Shown here piece by piece: positions 22,784 through 34,100 of a stretch of 64,000 nt of DNA. The DNA lies in the NCBI GenBank assembly GCA_037952775.1, contig JBANAY010000003.1:2666001-2730000 (forward strand), given 5' to 3'. The stretch's first letter is position 1, and each line of letters begins with the position of its first letter. Both the position numbers and the translations under genes were made by a program. This stretch comes from Clonostachys chloroleuca (lineage: Eukaryota; Ascomycota; Sordariomycetes; Hypocreales; Bionectriaceae). The notes beneath the pieces are model-generated. The model did not search any database, had not been told where the DNA came from, and was given only the letters and a program-made list of their open reading frames with translations.

Positions 22784-24571
22784 CTACTTCTTGATTCCTA
22801 CTACCACGAGATTCCGCGGGCTCTGCTTGAAGTCGAACACCGTCTCAACCCATGACTGGTCGACTACGTCGCTGTGCTCATGGAGAAACGTCCACCTGTC
22901 GGACACGATCAGGGATTCCACCACAATGGCGCTGAAGGCCATCAAGCTCCACACGATGGCGAGCTCCTTCTTCCGCGGTGCGAACTCCCTCTCGTATCGT
23001 TCGATCTCCTCGTCCGTCAGCGCCTCCATGCTATTCTTCAGCTGGTCATTGTACTCCTTGAAATCCGTGTTCGTCGACAGCTTCTCCACCGCGCAGTGCA
23101 CGTAGCTCTTGAACGAGTTGTAGGCGCTCTTCTTCACGGAGCCGATGATGACGGGGTTCGTGCTGACGTCGAACGGGCTCTCCGTGGCACCGTCCGTCTC
23201 CTCCCCGGGGCGCGGCGTGCGGTGACGGATCTTGTCCACCACACCGCGATCCAGAAAGAGTTTCTGTAGGACTGCCCGATAGAAGTGCCGGGTGAAGAAC
23301 CCCTCACTCTCGGCTCGTGTCCAGTTTTCCAGTGCTTGGCAGGCCATCATCCGGGCTGTGATGTTCAGGCGGATCCCGTCTCCGTCGTGTGTAGAAAATC
23401 GGTTGCTCATTGGGAAGCCCTGGGGGTCGAATTTCGCTGACTCCCTTACCACTCTGCCGTTGACCGCCTGTAGTGTCGGCCGTAGATACGGCTGCTTGTA
23501 AGTTGGAGGGCCAAGCTTCTCTGTGAGTAGGTTGTAGCAGCATCCCACGATAGCCACTGCCCTGATATCCGGATTCATAAGAAGAGACTGGATTCCAAAG
23601 TGCGAAAGGTTGCCACACGAGTGGATGGAGACCGCCATGAGCTTCAACTCGCGCTTTTTCTCCTCCTCCTCTTCCACCACCCTGTTTTTGTCGATCTCTG
23701 AAATGACCTCGGTCAGATCGCCGCTGTCCAGTCTTCCAGAGATATACTGGACATGTCCCTTGCCATCTTGATATTCGTACTTTCCTTCGATCTGGCTCAT
23801 CGGTCTGAATTCAATATCAGAAACCCCTACCACCTCCTCAATCGCTTTATCCACAAGGGCCCGGTCCTTGAGACCGTCCGGCCCAACAATAGCCTTGATC
23901 TGCTTCCAGAGCTTCTTGTTCCTCTGCATCTGAGGCTTCAGCGCCACCCCTGACATCATGTCGAGCTCCTTGGCAGAGCTGACGTTGTGGTCTCTTCCTT
24001 CTACTGCGACCACGTGCCGGTTGTAGGGTTCGCTAGCCAGTGCTCTGCCCAGATAGTTCTGACCGCTGCCGAAATCCACAAAGTGGGTGATCTCGCCGCC
24101 GAGCTGGCCCTTGATATCACTAGATAGCTGCGTAACGTAGTCGGCGAAGCTGCAGACCTCGTGAATCTTCTTTGGTTTCATCCCAACCGCCACAATCCGG
24201 GGTAATTCGGGGAGTTCCTTCTCCTTGGGAATGAATTTCCGGTCGAGCGACAGCTCACGCACCTTTCGGATGTATGCAATCAGTGACTCGGGAGGTTGGT
24301 GCTCCCCCTCGTGCACGAACGTGTCCAGGTCTTCCCTCACGAGGAGATCTAGGAAACGCATGATATCGCAGGAGAGTAAGAATGCGTGCCATTCTTCCGG
24401 CAGGGCGGCATAGAATGTGCCGGGCTCGATGGTGAAGAAATCGAGGATGTGAACACCACCACATAAGATGCGGAAGATGTCTGACGTTGTGACAAAATTA
24501 AGCAACTCCTTGATATATGCATCCGGAGATTCAAAGCTCCCCGTGTAAGGGAGAGGCCTCTTGGGTGGCAT
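22784..24571 (-). CDS. METTL25/RRNAD1-type methyltransferase (Methyltransf_32 family)
   Basis: A single intronless frame of 595 aa. A helical N-terminal half leads to a Rossmann methyltransferase core. Motif I is HFVDFGSGQNYLGRALA, followed by VVAVEGRDHNVSSAKELD for the motif II region. Characteristic blocks of this family follow: VSIHSCGNLSHFGI and the cysteine motif VGCCYNLLTEKLG. The C-terminal segment carries APRKKELAIVWSLMAFSAIV and a final cluster typical of METTL25 proteins. The family is SAM-dependent; its substrate is not established here, so I do not assign one. The start at 24571 (MPPKRPLPYTG) is the first ATG and suits family length. It is divergent from TLG1 across 1.1 kb. A T8A7T3 tract lies just downstream of the stop at about 22750-22767. 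Confidence 0.88.
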   Translation of the reverse strand: MPPKRPLPYTGSFESPDAYIKELLNFVTTSDIFRILCGGVHILDFFTIEPGTFYAALPEEWHAFLLSCDIMRFLDLLVREDLDTFVHEGEHQPPESLIAYIRKVRELSLDRKFIPKEKELPELPRIVAVGMKPKKIHEVCSFADYVTQLSSDIKGQLGGEITHFVDFGSGQNYLGRALASEPYNRHVVAVEGRDHNVSSAKELDMMSGVALKPQMQRNKKLWKQIKAIVGPDGLKDRALVDKAIEEVVGVSDIEFRPMSQIEGKYEYQDGKGHVQYISGRLDSGDLTEVISEIDKNRVVEEEEEKKRELKLMAVSIHSCGNLSHFGIQSLLMNPDIRAVAIVGCCYNLLTEKLGPPTYKQPYLRPTLQAVNGRVVRESAKFDPQGFPMSNRFSTHDGDGIRLNITARMMACQALENWTRAESEGFFTRHFYRAVLQKLFLDRGVVDKIRHRTPRPGEETDGATESPFDVSTNPVIIGSVKKSAYNSFKSYVHCAVEKLSTNTDFKEYNDQLKNSMEALTDEEIERYEREFAPRKKELAIVWSLMAFSAIVVESLIVSDRWTFLHEHSDVVDQSWVETVFDFKQSPRNLVVVGIKK

Positions 24572-25663
24572 GGTGTCTGCTGAAACTCCTATGCATTAGC
24601 ACTCTACTACCCTAAATCCATCCATGATCACCCAAGGCTGAAAACATGGACAGTTCTACTATTTCCTAAATTCCGTACCTTGTGAAAGCCTTTCTAGGCT
24701 AGAATATTTGGTCTAGTTACCAGGAGGTTCTTTCTCATCTAGGACTGATGCGCAATTCGAGAATGTACATCAAGTGACCAGGTAGGTATGTTAAGAGACA
24801 GGAATGGAGGGGGAGGGGCAGCGCCAGAATATCGCACAAGTCCACGGTAATCTGAGTAATAGAATAGTCTCGATAAATAGGCCCAAATTTTGTAGAAAAT
24901 AAAACAGAGCGCAATCTTCCTTGCTACCTGCCGAACCCAACCTATATCTCTGTAAAGCCCGTGAAAGAATTTTTGGTGTGCAACACTACGGTTAGACCCA
25001 TGCATTATTTTGCTCGGTGAGATCTCGGTCAGCCTCGGTGTGGCGGTACGTACCTTTCCATATGCCCATAGATAATGTCGTTCTCAACGAAGACGAGCGG
25101 CTGGCCATGCTCTTGCAAAATGTCTAAACATGGATTTAAGAGTCCTAGATTAAATACTGTGACTTCTGCGTATTGTCATGCTAAGAACAGATAGAAAACA
25201 AGGAAAGGGAAACTAAAAGATAGGCGATCGTTTCTCTCAAGTGACATCTTACTCTTCTGATGTTAGACAGCCAGCTGATATAGGCTGGAACTTAGCAGGC
25301 ATTACAAGCAGTACCGCCATTCCGGAATTTGATCGAGACATACCATGATTCCTGAATTATATGGATTTTCTATAGACATTCCTCCCAGCATCGGGATCGC
25401 TCTGCTAAATCCAGGCCGCCAAAGCCAATCGCTGTGGGGCTCGAAGTCAAGGTTGGCTCTAATTGCACTGATAAAGTATTCCCACGGCCGACTGGGGTTG
25501 CAACGTCATCCCTCTAATCAGCACCTCAACTATACCGAACTACCACACTGCCTACCAGGCTCCATCATCATTCCTTCATTTGCTACTGCAGCCCCCTTAA
25601 AGGGAGCCACCGCAATCCTTTCTGATTCTTAACCCACGTGCATAGCGCCTTGTTGCGGGAGCC
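24572..25663. promoter_or_regulatory. Divergent promoter region of the METTL25-like gene and TLG1
   Basis: This 1.09-kb head-to-head interval holds no recognisable gene. No clear TATA box is seen on either side. Confidence 0.4.
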
Positions 25664-26481
25664 ATGATGTCGTCCAACGACGCGGATCCCTTCTTGGAGG
25701 TTCAACAGTAAGTTCCGATATCATCTCCTCAGCCAGTCGCCGTTATCGATTCAACGGAACCGTTGCTAAGCCTCGTCTGTGCAGAGATGTCCTGAGCCAA
25801 CTCAACACCACACGCTCCCTCTTCTCCTCATACCTGCGCATCCGCTCCCTCACAACAACCGCCTCCTCCCCCGAGCTGGCTTCCGCCCGCTCCGACCTCG
25901 AGACCGCCCTGGGGGACCTCGCCGACGACCTCGAGGACCTCGTCGACTCCGTCCAGGCCATCGAGAGCAACCCGGCCCAGTTCGGCATCTCAAAGGAGGA
26001 GGTCAAGCGGCGGCAGCGCCTCGTCCAGGATGTCGGCGGGCACATCGACGAGATGCGCGAGGAGATGCGTAAGAAGATCCTGGGTCCCAGCGGCGCGGCG
26101 GCGTCCGGAGCGGGAAGCGACCTGCCCGACCCCAGCGCGTACGCCATCCCCGAGGGGGCCGACGACGACCCGTACGCCGAGTTCGAGCAGCAGCAGCAGG
26201 TCGAGATCATGCGCGAGCAGGACCAGCACCTGGACGGCGTGTTCCGGACGGTGGGGAACCTGCGCCAGCAAGCCGACACCATGGGTAGGGAGCTCGAGGA
26301 GCAGCGGGAGATGCTCGAGGTCGTTGAGGAGGCCACCGATAGGGTCGCGGGCAGGCTGCAGAACGGCATGCAGAAGCTCCAGCATGTGATGCGGAAGAAC
26401 GAGGATAGGTTCAGTGGTTGCTGTATCGCTGTGCTCATCTTCGTTCTTATCCTCCTGTTAATATTAATTTTGGTCCTATAG
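25664..26481 (+). CDS. TLG1: t-SNARE of the syntaxin-6/Tlg1 family
   Basis: Exon 1 is 25664-25707 and exon 2 is 25785-26481, with donor GTAAGT and acceptor GCAG; the product is 246 aa. It mediates fusion of endosome-derived vesicles with the trans-Golgi network. The N-terminal syntaxin-6 helical bundle begins DPFLEVQQDVLSQLNTTRSL. The SNARE helix (EQDQHLDGVFRTVGNLRQQA, then a coiled coil to KLQHVMRK) has a Gln zero-layer candidate in its centre. The protein ends in a tail anchor, FSGCCIAVLIFVLILLLILI, with two cysteines at the membrane edge that could be palmitoylated, as in yeast Tlg1. Two ATGs in tandem (25664, 25667) could both start. The coding DNA is unusually GC-rich compared with its neighbours, which creates a long antisense open frame. 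Confidence 0.92.
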
Positions 26482-26812
26482 TGGCCTAGGGTGGTCTCCC
26501 TTCCCCTTCATGGGGTATCTATACGAATTACTGCAGAGCGTGGCTTTCTCGGAGTTGGAGTTTGGTTTAAATGGTACGTGTGTGCCTTCTGCAGGTTATA
26601 TGCAGTCTTAAGACGGGTTTTCAATAATGGTTAGATATTTGGGGGGCCTTGAACCCAGCCCTTTTAGTATTTCTTTATATAAAGATATTCTAAGCCTTTG
26701 TGAACACCAGCATGCAGCCGATCCGGGGAAACCCAATTTAAGATCCAAGAAACGCCCTGTTCATTTTTTCATAAGTTGTACCGCTTCATCAAATGCACTT
26801 CGCAAGCCACGC
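26482..26812. other. Convergent 3' intergenic region of TLG1 and GLE1
   Basis: 331 bp between convergent stops; no gene seen, probably two 3'UTRs. Confidence 0.4.
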
Positions 26813-28493
26813 CTAAGTGAGGACAAGGCCACTCTCACGGAGGACCTCGGCGAGTGCCCTCAGAGAGCCCGCCGCTGCCGCATTCTGGGGGGCCTTTTTG
26901 GGGAATTCGATCAGTGCGAGACGGAGAGCAGCGAGGCCCGCGTTGCCATAGAAGTTGAGGAACCGCTGCTCGTATCCTCCGATCATAGCCCTAAGTACAA
27001 CATATTGTGTGTTGGAGATCTGCCCAACAGGGGTGTTGACGATGCCTGCGAGGGCCACCCAGTAGTTTGTAGGGGGGTAAGGGTTTGTCCTCGCACTTTT
27101 GCTGAAGTCACGCAATGACACAGCAGCGAATCCTGCACCGAGTCCTGTCATTCTGTCGTTGTGGCTCTGCTCAGTGATCCAAGAAGGTCCGTCCTTCTTC
27201 CACCCGAGGGTAATTCTGCCTCGTTCTGTCTTGTCATTCCCCCTTAAGCCGAAGACAACGGGGCACACAACCCGAAACTTGGACATGAGAATGTCAATCA
27301 ATGGCTGGCCCCGCCACATGAACTCCTTGGTTGAGAACACCTGGGCAGTGAAAACGCCAATGGGGTCTGCGGATTTGGGGTTGGCCCCGCCTTCGTTGAT
27401 GAACTGGCTGACGATGCTCTTGGCGCAAATGTTGAGCAAGTACAAGAAGAGCGATGGCATGGTGAGATCATTGTGCAACGCGCCCTCGGCAGGTTCTCTC
27501 TGGTCTACGACATAACGGCTGACGTCAATGGGAGGGCTTGGAACCTTGCCCTCGAGGGCGTCACGCAGCGCTGCCATGATTTTACTGGTCTGTTTCTTGT
27601 TAGGGACGTCAACCACAAGTTGGTAGCTGAGAGTTTTGACTTACTGGCTGTGCATTGGCTCCCTTTGTTCCTGTCAGCTGACCAATCGATACTCTTATTT
27701 CTCTTCGATATGCGCCCAATTTGCCTTTCATAGGGGAACCGAGGACCTTCGATTCGGCAACCAAGTTCTTTCGTAGTTTCTTCAGCTCTTGATGTATTTC
27801 AGTATATCTGTCGATAAGCCCTTGGTTTGCAGCTTGTCCGTTGATCACCGGTTGGACAGGGGCGGGCTGCTTGGCTGGAGTGAGAGTGCCATTCGTAGGC
27901 TGTGACGGGGCCACGTTGTTTGGTTGTGCTGGCTTTGATAAGGCATTTTGGAATGGGTTTGCTGGAGCAGTATTTTGTTTCGAGGCAGCGGGCGGGAAGA
28001 TGGAAGTTGATGGCGCGGCATTCGGGGTTGCGTTGGCCGTCGACGCAGTTGGAGGAGCGAGTGTAGGAGCTGTAGGGGGTTTCGAGGCTACTGGTGCAGG
28101 TGCCTGAGCTGGCGCCTTTGCCGGTGCTGGTTTGGGAGGAAGAGGTTCTACTTTCGGAGATGGAGGTTCGGGTGGTGGTTTCGGAATCGTCTTCGCTTTC
28201 AGCTCTCGTAACCGCAATTCTTCGGCGGCGATCTGAGCTTCTACCTGAAGCCTCTGTTTTTCCTGGAGCTCTGCCTCTGCGATTCTCTTGCGTTCCAGTT
28301 CTAACTCGTGGAGCTGATAAGCCCTGATCGCAGCCTCGCGGACCCGGTCATGCTCAGCCTGGGCTGCTTCGAGCGCGTCTCGGTGGGAGCATTCTGTATT
28401 ACGGTCCTCGCCCAAGAAGCTCGAGAGAAACCGTCGGTCAGGACTGGACAGCATGAGGCTTCGCCTTGAAGCAGGCGGCGATGACCGTGTCAT
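26813..28493 (-). CDS. GLE1: mRNA export factor / nucleoporin Gle1
   Basis: Exon 1 is 28493..27645 (283 codons) and exon 2 most likely 27589..26813, giving about 541 aa. Gle1 sits on the cytoplasmic face of the nuclear pore. With inositol hexakisphosphate it activates the DEAD-box ATPase Dbp5 to release exported mRNPs. The N-terminal half has an Arg/Glu-rich coiled coil (about residues 40-95) and a Pro/Ala-rich linker. The C-terminal half is the conserved GLE1 helical-repeat domain (MPSLFLYLLNICAKSIVSQF, PIGVFTAQVFSTKEFMWRGQ, MTGLGAGFAAVSLRDFSKS). The intron has donor GTAAGT and two in-frame acceptors six bases apart (AAG before 27595, CAG before 27589). The CAG site is preferred because the TAAC branch point is too close to the first. 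The start at 28493 suits fungal length. Confidence 0.93.
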
Positions 28494-31174
28494 GGTTTAA
28501 AGAGTAAAGGCGAAAGATTTGTTGTTATCGACAAAACATCTAGGATATGCGAGGGTAGTTTTGATACCAATGATTCGCGGTATTGTAATTATCGTCGCGC
28601 GCGTTCAAGGAAAAGCGAGAGAAAAATCAATTGGACCTTTTCTAATAAGACAACCTGCGTTTACTTCGTAACGCCCCGTTTTGGAGCTCTGTCTTGTCAG
28701 GTTGAGGTTGAGCCTCCTCGAACTAGTAACTTGGTTTTTCCGCTTGGACGATCGATTGCTGATTAGCATAGCCGTATGCATGCACATCTCCAGCCTTGTT
28801 CTGGGGACAATAACAGCCACATGTGGCGTTTAGTGAATTTTGTGGGGAAGCGATCAAGTGCTTGGCATATGTACTACTACCCTATACCTGTAGCATGTGA
28901 TGAGATGCTTGCGTTGCTGGGCAATCATAATTATTAAAGACTTGCTGGCTCAAGAGCTGGTCCAGGCTTGAATCCTCGCAGCGCTATTGGTGTTTGGTTC
29001 GTGGCATCATATGAAATGGCCTCCAGCACACCTTCATGAATCCTGGAGAGGATTTTTGGCCTTCCTGAAGCAAGCTAATGTTTCTGATCCCTGGTCTGAC
29101 GGTCTGGTGGTGGGCTTCCGTGCTGAACGAAGCTGCCACTGCATACCTAGTAGGTCCGAACGTTCTTGGACGCCGGGCAAATACGTGATTGGCTTACATG
29201 GTCATCTATAAATAATAGGATGCATGAATGAAGCATTGGTGCGTATGATTGGCAACTTAATCCGTGCCCCTTTACACATGTTGGGTTCGACAAGAAAGGC
29301 AACTGTAATGGTGACACTAGAAGTGATTAGCAGATCCTCAAGTGTTACCATGAGACGGCGGCCTCGACGCAGCTTTGTACAATCAAACATACCTGCAAGG
29401 CTGGGACGTGGGTTGTGTGTTTTGTTGACCTTGCTTGGGTCCATGATCGCAATTATGAAGCCCCACCGGGCCCAGGTCTTGGCCACCACCTACGGCCACC
29501 TACCTAATCAAACTGACGGCATCCCGTCCGGTTGAACCAGCTGGGAGTCGCGGAGATTGTGTGGCCTTGCCGCTGCCACTTGTGATCTGGCTGACTTTTC
29601 TGTGGCACGTAATCATGGCCCAGGCCTCGTTTGGTGTGTGATAAACTTTGGAATACATGAAATTTTTTCGACGCTTCCACTGGTAACTCGCTCCCATTCG
29701 AGACCAAAGAATAAGGGGGCTAGACATATGACATCGATGTACTATTATAGCACAGGCGGCTGGATCCACTGCATTATTATATGGTTGCATTACGGCAAAG
29801 TCAATAGGTCAACGAGGCAAGACATTAAAAGCTGGGGATGCTGGAATTCGAGCGGTAAAAGGCAAGACACAGATGCCCAGAGCTTTGGGTCAGTGCATTT
29901 CGATATTCATCGCTGCCTAGGCAGTCAGCAGCCATGTCCGTTCTCGTAAGACACAATCCGCTTCACAGCTAGTTCCTGTACATGCCTGGGTCAAGGATGG
30001 CTCCCTAACGTCGAAGTGGACTAGCGGGGACGGGCTCTAATAGTGCTAGTAGTTGTTGTGGTGATCGTTGGAGGGTTTACATCAGAGGCTGTCTGAACTA
30101 TGGTGATCATGTATAATAGTGCATACCACCTGGAAGTCTGTAGGAGCTAGCCGGCGGCGAGTGCGGATGTCGAACGCATTGGCTGGAATGGCGGGCGAGA
30201 TCCTGTCAAGTACCGGGCGGTATCCATGGATGAGAAAACAATTGACCTCCTTGCCATTAAGCAGTCCAGGACATGTGCCCGCTGCCGGAAAAGGTGGGTT
30301 CTGGGCCTCATCATCACCGGCCGGCGGACCCCTAATGATGTACACCAGTTTGCCGCCACCTCGACCAGCCAGTGAGAAGAGCCAGTGTGGCACCTCTGCC
30401 GCCCCCCAGTTCTGCGGGAAGATTGCTGTCGCACGCCTGGAATACACCTCCCAAGTCTGATGCGGTGTCTGGTGTGTAGAGTACTTACAGAGCAACCGCG
30501 GTAATGATGGCCTGGCGGGCGATGGACCCCCACTGACGGCAGTGCCCTACGCACTACCTACGGGCTCCCGTCAGCAGGGGGAGCAGCAGTTGGCTGGCGG
30601 GCTGGGACCTGGCTGGAAGGAGTGCAGGGAGCTGAGGTTAGCAGTCGATGTGGCCTGGGCTTCCCCATCCCCATCCTCCACCAGTGTCGTCTCTTCCATC
30701 ACGCTAACAGTAGCCCGCCCAACTTGCAACCCGACCCTCTCTCCATTCCCATCTCCATCATCACTCCTCCTTACCTTCCTCGCCGTCTTCCTTTCACGGC
30801 TTCTTGTCCGTAACTCGTCAGACATCTGTCTCGACATCACCGCCCTCCTTTCCCACGTTCCTTGGCGCTTCGGTTATTCACCGACTCTGCCGGCTCCATC
30901 AATCACTCACACAGCTACTCCATACTTAAAAAAAAAGTACCCTCCTTTGCCTACTCTGTCCTCCCCGCCGACGCCGACGCCCGCAGCAGCAACCCGTCCG
31001 CCTTTGTCCGTCCATCAACAGACGAGAACCAGATCTCTGCAGCAAGCAGCACAGAGAGCAATCAATCCCTCACGATATACATACTCAACCCACCCACCCT
31101 ACTGTCTTGAACTCGGTACCCCCCCATACTACTGCTGATCGCATTCGACTTGCTGCTACCTCCTCTTGCTTGCC
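28494..31174. promoter_or_regulatory. Divergent GLE1/SSD1 interval with long pyrimidine-rich SSD1 leader
   Basis: 2.7 kb between head-to-head starts. No gene is recognised in 28494-30600. From about 30650 to 31170 the plus strand is strongly C/T-rich with CTCC and TCCT runs, typical of the long 5' leader of filamentous-fungal regulatory genes. A 198-codon open frame (30542-31138) and shorter ones lie in this leader. They have no recognisable domain and may include upstream ORFs. Confidence 0.5.
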
Positions 31175-34100
31175 ATGGAGCAGCAACAGCAGCAGAGCCA
31201 GCAGCCGCAGCAAGGCCAGCCGCCCCAGCAACCCCAAGCTGGTGGTGTGCATGGCCCGGCTGGACGTCGCTTGCATATTGCGCATCGTCGGAGTCCTTCA
31301 GAGTTGACTCCGTTGATGAGCATGTTTGCCAATCCTGGAAGTAAGTGCCACCATCTTTCTCATAGCTTCCTAGTGCTTCCCGGTTCTACAATTCGTAACC
31401 CTATGAGACACTTAGCACCGCGAAACCCAATTCCCAGTTCCCTCTAGCTATCTTCCCCTCCCCTTCGACGGCCAGTGCCACTAACCAGCCATCCCCATGA
31501 CAGTGGAACAGTTGGCTATCCAGCAACAAATTGAGCTGCTTCAACAACAGCAACAGCAGATCCAAGCTACACAGCAACAATATGTCAACCTGGGGATGAT
31601 GCCCCCAGGTCAACCCATCCACCCTGGCGGACAATTCAATCCTTTGCAGTCCATGGGAAACCTCCAGCAGCCGGGCTTTCAGTTCCCAAACCAAATGGGA
31701 CAACAGAACATGGCCCCTCCGAGCCAACCAATGTCACATCGCCGTAATCAGTCGGCATTCCCCAACATGGGCATGGGCCCTCCTCCAGCGCCCTCCTCTG
31801 GTGCGTCTGGATCCAACTTCGGAAACTTCGAAGCTCCCGGAGCTGGTGGTGGCCAGCCCCGAGAGAACAATGCCGGCCGCGGAGGTCGCGGCGGCGGCGG
31901 CTCTGGCGGTGGCCATCAACGCCGACACTCTTTGGCCCTAGCCGATGCGAAGAAGGCTGCCGAGCTCGCCCAGCAGAAGCGAACGACGACCGGTTTCCAG
32001 TTCCCCGGACCCAACGCCGACAAGGTCGACGATGAGAATAAGGGCCCATCTCAATCTGGTGCCGATCTTGCCCCACCAACTGCTGGAAGAGGGGGACGAG
32101 GCGGTCACGGCCGCAGCCAGAGCATGGCCGTCAATGGCCGTGGTGGCTCTCGTGGCCCCTTTGGAGGTGATGGAAATGACGCTCCACGCCGAGGTGGCCA
32201 TGGACGATCCGGCTCCAGAAACTTCGAAGGTAACTGGAGAAATCAGAGCCAGAACCAGGATCAGGGTGGGAATACTGGCTTCCAGCCTGGTCACCGGTCT
32301 CAAGGTTCGATGAACCAGTCCGTCTCGAATATTGGTGGCTTCCAGTATAACCCCAACAACCCCCAGCTCATGCAGCTCCCTGGCCAGATGGTAATGCCTG
32401 GCATGTATGGGCAGCAGCTCAACCCAATGCAGCAGCTCCAAGCTCTTCAGGCTGCGCAGCTTAACGGACAGCAGCTCCAAGGTCTGCAAAGCTCTCAGCA
32501 TGCTGGGCCAATAGGTGGCCAGCAACAGCAGCAGCAGCGCAAGACCCTTTTCACTCCTTACCTCCCACAAGCGTCGCTCCCCGCCCTCCTTGGGGACGGT
32601 CAGCTTGTTTCCGGTATTCTTCGTGTGAACAAGAAGAACCGCAGTGATGCTTATGTTACCACAACCGATGGAGTCCTTGAAGCTGATATCTTCATCTGCG
32701 GTAGCAAGGATCGCAACCGTGCTCTGGAGGGAGACCTGGTCGCCATCGAACTCCTCGATGTCGATGAAGTCTGGTCCCAGAAGCGTGAGAAGGAGGAGAA
32801 GAAGAAGCGTAAGGACATCACCGATACCCGCTCTGGATCCGTCAACCAGGGCAACCGGGGGTCGGAGAACAACGATGACAACAATGCCGCAGAGGGTGGT
32901 ATTCGCCGCCGCGGAAGTCTTCGCCAGCGTCCCACGCAGAAGAAGAATGATGATGTGGAAGTTGAAGGACAGTCTCTGCTCCTTGTTGAGGAGGAAGAGA
33001 TCAGCGATGAGCAGAAGCCCCTTTACGCTGGCCATGTCGTCGCAGTTGTCGAAAGAGTTGCCGGCCAGATGTTCTCTGGTACCCTTGGACTATTGCGCCC
33101 CAGTAGCCAGGCAACCAAGGAGAAACAGGAGGCAGAGCGAGCCGCTCGTGACGGTGGTAATAGCCGTCACAATGATTCCCGCCACCAGGAGAAGCCCAAG
33201 ATCGTGTGGTTCAAGCCAACCGACAAGCGGGTGCCACTCATTGCTATCCCGACCGAGCAAGCCCCTCGGGATTTCGTAGAGAAACACCAGGATTATGCTG
33301 ATCGCATCTTCGTGGCATGTATCAAGCGCTGGCCCATCACCTCCCTTCATCCTTTCGGGACTCTTGTTGAGCAGTTGGGTCGTATGGGCGACCTCAAGGT
33401 CGAGACTGATGCCTTGTTGCGCGACAACAACTTCTCATCCGATGAGTTCTCCGATGCTGTTCTTCGAAACGTTGGTCTGCAGGATTGGTCTGTTGCAAAG
33501 GAGGATGCAGAGGCTATTGCCGCTCGTCGAGACTATCGCGAGGAGGCTACCTTCACCATCGATTATGACGGAGGTGCAGAGCTCGGAAATGCTGTTCATG
33601 TCAAGCATCTCGAAGATGGCAAGATCGAAGTTGGTATTCACATTCCTGACGTCACGCACTTCGTGAAGCCCAACTCTCTGGTTGACCGTGAAGCCAAGAA
33701 GCGTGGTACTTCAGTTCAGCTGCTCAACAGGTTCTGCGCCTTGTTGCCACCAAAGCTGGCCAACGAGGTTTGCTCGCTCGTTGCTGATCAGGAACGTTTG
33801 ACCGTCAGTGTAGTCTTCCAGGTCAACGCCCACACTGGTGCGGTTGCCGAGGGCGATAGCTGGGTGGGCCGCACTATCATCAAGAGCACTGGCAAGGTTT
33901 CACTGAAGGATATTGATGATGCTCTGACGGAGCCATCTGCCTTCCAGAATGAAGCTGTTCCTGCTACTACGCTTCAGCTGCTTCACAATGTTGCGAAGAA
34001 GTTCCGCGAGCGCCGTCTTACTACCGGCGGTGAACCCGTTGCGCCTCTTCGTTTGTTGCAGCAACTGGATGATGAGAACAACCCGGTCCAAGAGAACTTG

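Noticed and set aside
25743..26438. 231-codon minus-strand open frame
   Set aside because: Antisense to TLG1, whose sense frame encodes a full t-SNARE with tail anchor; GC-rich codons suppress antisense stops.
31938..33035. 365-codon minus-strand open frame
   Set aside because: Antisense shadow of SSD1; composition follows the codon bias of the sense gene and no domain is visible.
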